Both the position numbers and the translations under genes were made by a program. From Paenibacillus pabuli (GTDB lineage: Bacteria; Bacillota; Bacilli; Paenibacillales; Paenibacillaceae), in the NCBI RefSeq assembly GCF_023101145.1, contig NZ_CP073714.1, forward strand, positions 5,890,001 through 5,954,000: a stretch of 64,000 bases of DNA. Reading direction: 5' to 3'. Below, piece after piece: positions 61,169 to 64,000 of the stretch. The notes beneath the pieces are model-generated. The model did no database searches, was not told where the DNA came from, and saw nothing but the letters and a program-made list of their open reading frames with translations. How positions within the stretch are numbered: position 1 is the stretch's first letter; each line of letters begins with the position of its first letter.

Positions 61169-61687
61169 TTAATTGTGCATCTGCGATAATTTAGTCAGTA
61201 CATTGACCATATGGTCGCATAGATCAGGAATATCTCCCATCTGATCTTCATTCACACTGCGGTCAAAATGTACTTCAGCGGTGACAGCGTAAGTTGCTGG
61301 CTGATCTTCAAATATATAATGAATATGCTGCAACTTTCGTTGTTCTGGCCAGCTCTGTTGTAATATGGTGCTAATCGCCGGACATTGAGTCTCAGGCTCC
61401 TTAATAACCATCCTGAACCGCAATCGCAAACGGCAGCCTGATGGACTACCTGGTGTCTCCAGAATCTCAGCCGCAAGATCCTCAAGCAATGTGCTCAGTA
61501 CCACTTCACCTGTCACGTCAGGGCAATCTCTCAGGCTGAATTGCAGCACGAACTCTCTTGACATACGAGCCATCTCAAGTTGATCCTTCCGATCCGTTAT
61601 GGAGATAAGTTCATCCAAATTATCCAGATCATACAGGTGATTTTCGAAGCCTACTTTTAAATTGTCATAAATCGTCGGATCAAACAT
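61169..61687 (-). CDS. conserved hypothetical protein
   Basis: A 172-aa soluble protein, acidic at the ends. Residues 1-50 are helical (DNLDELISITDRKDQLEMAR), the centre has beta strands (CRLRLRFRMVIKEPE; YAVTAEVHFDRSV) and the end is a helix (DLCDHMVNVLTKLSQM). No known motif. A palindrome (61764-61786) and a TATAAT lie in its upstream region. The site before the ATG is a weak GCAGGT. Confidence 0.65.
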   Translation of the reverse strand: MFDPTIYDNLKVGFENHLYDLDNLDELISITDRKDQLEMARMSREFVLQFSLRDCPDVTGEVVLSTLLEDLAAEILETPGSPSGCRLRLRFRMVIKEPETQCPAISTILQQSWPEQRKLQHIHYIFEDQPATYAVTAEVHFDRSVNEDQMGDIPDLCDHMVNVLTKLSQMHN

Positions 61688-61763
61688 GATGTGAAACCTG
61701 CTTTCTTGTTCAAATTATACCCGATTGCTCGGCTTCTCTACGGTTAAACGGCTTCCACTTCTA

Positions 61764-61786
61764 TCGAAGTAAATGTTTTACTTCGA
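61764..61786. promoter_or_regulatory. palindrome upstream of the hypothetical gene
   Basis: TCGAAGTAAA-TGT-TTTACTTCGA, a perfect 10-bp inverted repeat about 80 bases upstream of the 61169-61687 gene on the minus strand. It has no T tail, so an operator is more likely than a terminator. Between it and 61939 there is no gene. Confidence 0.45.
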
Positions 61787-61939
61787 AATCATAGTATACT
61801 GTAACGCTGTTCCACGCAAACAGACCCTCGTCAGCATCCTAATCTACCATAACCATGTGGCAATATGTCATGAGTCAAAACGGCATTCGTTATCGCGCAT
61901 CTTCTCCAATTCCAAGTTTGGCCCTTTCCAACATAAAAA

Positions 61940-61964
61940 AAGCCCGGTCATCACGACCGGGCTT
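61940..61964 (-). terminator. terminator after rplY
   Basis: AAGCCCGGTC-ATCAC-GACCGGGCTT, with seven T on the minus strand. It ends the L25/Ctc transcript. Confidence 0.92.
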
Positions 61965-61996
61965 GGTTAAGGTTCAGATTATTTGATATCTGACTC

Positions 61997-62629
61997 CTAT
62001 TCTTCTTTGGCTGGTTCTTCTGATGCTGCCGGTTCCGCTTCATCAGCAGAAGCCGTAGGCTCTTCCTCAGCCGCTTGTGGCGGCATCACGGAAGCGACGA
62101 TGGAATCGCCTGGAGTCACCAGAGTCAGACCTTTATCCAACTTGATATCTGCGGCTGTCAAACGATCACCAATTTCCAGTCCGCTGACATCCACCTCAAT
62201 AGAGGTTGGCAGATCAGCCGGAAGTCCTTCGACCTCCAGTTGAGTTTCCTGTGTCTGGAACACACCGCCTGCCTTGGAGCCGGCTGCGGTACCTTGGAAG
62301 TCGATGGATACACTAACGCTGATCGGCTTGTTCTTCGAAATTTGCAGGAAGTCCACGTGCAGCAGACGCCCATTGCGTTCCTGCTGATCCTTGATCAGCA
62401 CTGGAACCGTTTTGCCACCCTCCAGATTGAGGTTGAACATCTCGGAACGACCTGTGCGTGCTACTTTCAGCATTTCTTTTTCATCTACATGTATCGCGGC
62501 ACCTTCCAATCCCGGGCCATAAACGACAGCCGGAACTCGTCCGCCTTGTCTTAACAGGCGCAAAGCTGCACCTTTCTTTTCAGTTCTTGGTGTTGCCGTA
62601 AGTTGAGCCATTTTTCCGTTGGATTTCAT
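61997..62629 (-). CDS. rplY: 50S ribosomal protein L25/general stress protein Ctc
   Basis: A 210-aa 5S rRNA-binding ribosomal protein of the long CTC type. Residues 5-95 form the L25 beta-barrel (LTATPRTEKKGAALRLLRQG; AVVYGPGLEG) and 100-185 the TL5 C-terminal domain (SVSVSIDFQGTAAGSKAGGV; VDVSGLEIGDRLTAADIKL), followed by an acidic Glu/Ala/Pro tail. In Bacillus it is a sigma-B-induced stress gene, ctc; a sigma-B-like promoter is also seen here. GGAGG precedes the ATG by ten bases. Confidence 0.95.
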   Translation of the reverse strand: MKSNGKMAQLTATPRTEKKGAALRLLRQGGRVPAVVYGPGLEGAAIHVDEKEMLKVARTGRSEMFNLNLEGGKTVPVLIKDQQERNGRLLHVDFLQISKNKPISVSVSIDFQGTAAGSKAGGVFQTQETQLEVEGLPADLPTSIEVDVSGLEIGDRLTAADIKLDKGLTLVTPGDSIVASVMPPQAAEEEPTASADEAEPAASEEPAKEE

Positions 62630-62746
62630 GATTGAACATCCTCCTTCAAGGGATCCTTACTTCATTTTTGTTAGGAAGCCATGAGCTTCTCTCTTAGACC
62701 AGAATGGCCTTTTCAAGCGTGGCCGAATCTGGGGCCATATCTATAT

Positions 62747-62773
62747 TTACCCCAATGAAAGACCATCTCAAAC
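62747..62773 (-). promoter_or_regulatory. sigma-B-like promoter of rplY/ctc
   Basis: On the minus strand GTTTGA (62768-62773), 15 bases, then GGGTAA (62747-62752), close to the general-stress consensus and like the Bacillus ctc promoter. It lies about 120 bases before the start codon. Confidence 0.45.
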
Positions 62774-62832
62774 ACTAACTTGTACAGTTTTTTTTATTTT
62801 CCGGGTGAATTGGATCTTTTTGATAAATAAAA

Positions 62833-62860
62833 AAGCAGCCGGAATACCCTCCGACCGCTT
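62833..62860 (-). terminator. terminator after the pullulanase gene
   Basis: AAGC and CGGA pair with TCCG and GCTT with two mismatches. It lies just past the pullulanase stop at 62910, with T bases following. Confidence 0.55.
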
Positions 62861-62909
62861 GTTAAGCATATATTTTAAACCAATTGTATGAACGTTATAA
62901 CCTGGCCAG

Positions 62910-64000
62910 TTATGCGCTGTTACGATCATCCTCGTCATCACTTTCACGGATAACCTGCATCTGATCTGACCCACTTTGAACGATGATCTGCACATCTCCG
63001 TCTTCAGGACCGATATCAACATAACGATCTCCACAGGTATCTTTGGCTTCCCATTCATTAAGCCGAATAATTAAGCCCAGATGATGCAGTCCTGCAGCCA
63101 CCCGAAAACGTGCTTCGGCTGCTTTGCCCACACGCTCAAGCGGGACAGCTCCATCTTCCATGCCTGTGCCCCACACCCAGACATCCCATCCCTCATAACG
63201 CTGATCTTCCCGTTCATATCGGAGCGTGACAATTCGCGAAACAGGTTTATGAATTTTGATATGGAATGACGCCTGAATCCCTCCAGCCTCCGCGATAATC
63301 TGGGTGGACCCGGGTGTTAGAGCGCGAACAATTCCTGCCGTACTGACTGCTGCATGATCGGGATGAGACGAACTCCACCGTATATTCATCCCTTGCAAAG
63401 GCTGGCCAAACTGATCCAGAACCAAAGCGCGGAATCGACTGACACGTGTGGAGTACATCACTGATTCCCCAACAATTTCAATACGCTCCGGATGGAGGTG
63501 GTCCACCTGCAGCGCACACTCTGCGGTAATCGAGCCACAATGGACGCTAATCGTCGCTTCTCCAGTTGTTTCCCCCGTATGAATGATTCCATCGGATTGA
63601 ATCGCAATCACGTGCGGATTCGAAGAGCTCCAAGTCACAGATGCATTCTCCACCACATTACCAAAACGGTCTCTCACCGATGCTCGCAAGCCAGCAATCT
63701 CTCCGACACTGTATACTAGACGCGGCGAATGAATCTCAATCACAGCCGGTTCAACACCGCCAGCATACTCCGTGTCATACAGTACCATCAATGACCACCG
63801 TTCTACCCTTGCAGTTCCGCTCACCGTCTCAATGCGGTCTGTACCTGCCTGATGGTCATTCACCACGATATGCCAGTCCCCCTCCGGCAGACTCACTTTC
63901 TGCTGCTGACCCGTTCCGTTATATATCACCACAATCTGATTCCAGGTATCCTGATTCGCTCCGTGATCCAGTGTAAATGCAACCACATTTCCTTCTGCAC
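62910..64000 (-). CDS. pullulanase, C-terminal part (cut by window edge)
   Basis: The frame is open to the window edge, so the N-terminus, including the catalytic GH13 barrel, lies outside. What is seen: the end of the GH13 C-terminal beta-sandwich (IVVIYNGTGQQQKVSLPEGD; VERWSLMVLYDTEYAG), two bacterial Ig-like Big_2 modules (FGNVVENASVTWSSSNPHVI; FGQPLQGMNIRWSSSHPDHA), and a C-terminal CBM41-like starch-binding domain (LRYEREDQRYEGWDVWVWG). It degrades alpha-1,6 links in pullulan or starch, probably outside the cell. Confidence 0.82.
   Translation of the reverse strand, partial: AEGNVVAFTLDHGANQDTWNQIVVIYNGTGQQQKVSLPEGDWHIVVNDHQAGTDRIETVSGTARVERWSLMVLYDTEYAGGVEPAVIEIHSPRLVYSVGEIAGLRASVRDRFGNVVENASVTWSSSNPHVIAIQSDGIIHTGETTGEATISVHCGSITAECALQVDHLHPERIEIVGESVMYSTRVSRFRALVLDQFGQPLQGMNIRWSSSHPDHAAVSTAGIVRALTPGSTQIIAEAGGIQASFHIKIHKPVSRIVTLRYEREDQRYEGWDVWVWGTGMEDGAVPLERVGKAAEARFRVAAGLHHLGLIIRLNEWEAKDTCGDRYVDIGPEDGDVQIIVQSGSDQMQVIRESDDEDDRNSA

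Noticed and set aside
1..64000. CRISPR arrays, tRNA, rRNA and intact insertion sequences
   Set aside because: Scanning by eye found no regularly spaced repeats, cloverleaf patterns or transposase genes.

Overview
The window looks like a stretch of a Paenibacillus chromosome. The reasons are moderate GC, strong AGGAGG-type ribosome binding sites, frequent TTG and GTG starts, an abundance of YesM/YesN-type two-component regulators and sugar-uptake genes, and Bacillales genes such as tlrB, ctc, mgtE and a TerC gene behind a manganese riboswitch. I see no rRNA, tRNA, CRISPR array, phage or intact insertion sequence. Species cannot be fixed from sequence alone.

Layout. 0-7.8 kb: two immunity-like genes (SMI1/KNR4 and a possible TriTu-type protein), a 310-aa unknown, purine nucleoside phosphorylase, a serine hydrolase with a coupled small membrane ORF, an Lrp regulator and an MFS exporter. 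7.8-17.7 kb: mostly single small housekeeping or stress genes on the minus strand (APH-like kinase, DinB, isochorismatase, GrpB, several GNATs), interrupted by a GH43 xylosidase with a divergent ArsR-type regulator. 17.8-23.4 kb: an amidohydrolase, a DUF1361 membrane protein preceded by a GNAT gene relic, an alkylation-repair pair (ogt, alkD) and mgtE. 23.5-32 kb: a sugar ABC transporter (ChvE/MmsA/MmsB type) next to a sensor operon of a secreted sugar-binding protein, a YesM-like kinase and a YesN-like regulator, which probably form one three-component sugar-sensing and uptake module. 32-42.5 kb: LysE exporter with AraC regulator, a TIMP-like surface protein, an OmpR-type two-component system flanked by two PAP2 phosphatases, and a GH1 phospho-beta-glucosidase with a divergent WYL regulator. 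42.6-50.9 kb: two unknown paired proteins, a TPR regulator divergent from fabV, a YcaQ/AlkZ glycosylase, a membrane-anchored Mrr-like nuclease and a secreted propeller protein. 50.9-64 kb: tlrB behind a leader-peptide attenuator, msrA, a GlsB-type protein, an rtcB-AAA operon behind an unexplained leader transcription unit, TerC behind a yybP-ykoY riboswitch, a glycosyltransferase, a WYL regulator, L25/Ctc, and the 3' end of a pullulanase cut by the window edge.

Most striking signals. (1) A nine-residue leader ORF ending in Arg-Tyr-Arg, with its own promoter and a terminator starting 4 nt after its stop, upstream of tlrB; this matches macrolide-responsive attenuation. (2) A promoter, RBS, 33-aa ORF and terminator standing between the TerC gene and rtcB, which are either a hidden small gene or an attenuator for the RNA-ligase operon. 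(3) A three-component sugar sensor beside its probable transporter. (4) A 192-bp element with terminal inverted repeats, with two half copies elsewhere in the window fused to gene boundaries. (5) A hairpin at the predicted +1 of the LysE gene that masks its ribosome binding site.

Start codons were moved inward from the longest reading frame wherever a good Shine-Dalgarno sequence clearly pointed to an internal start; each entry says so.
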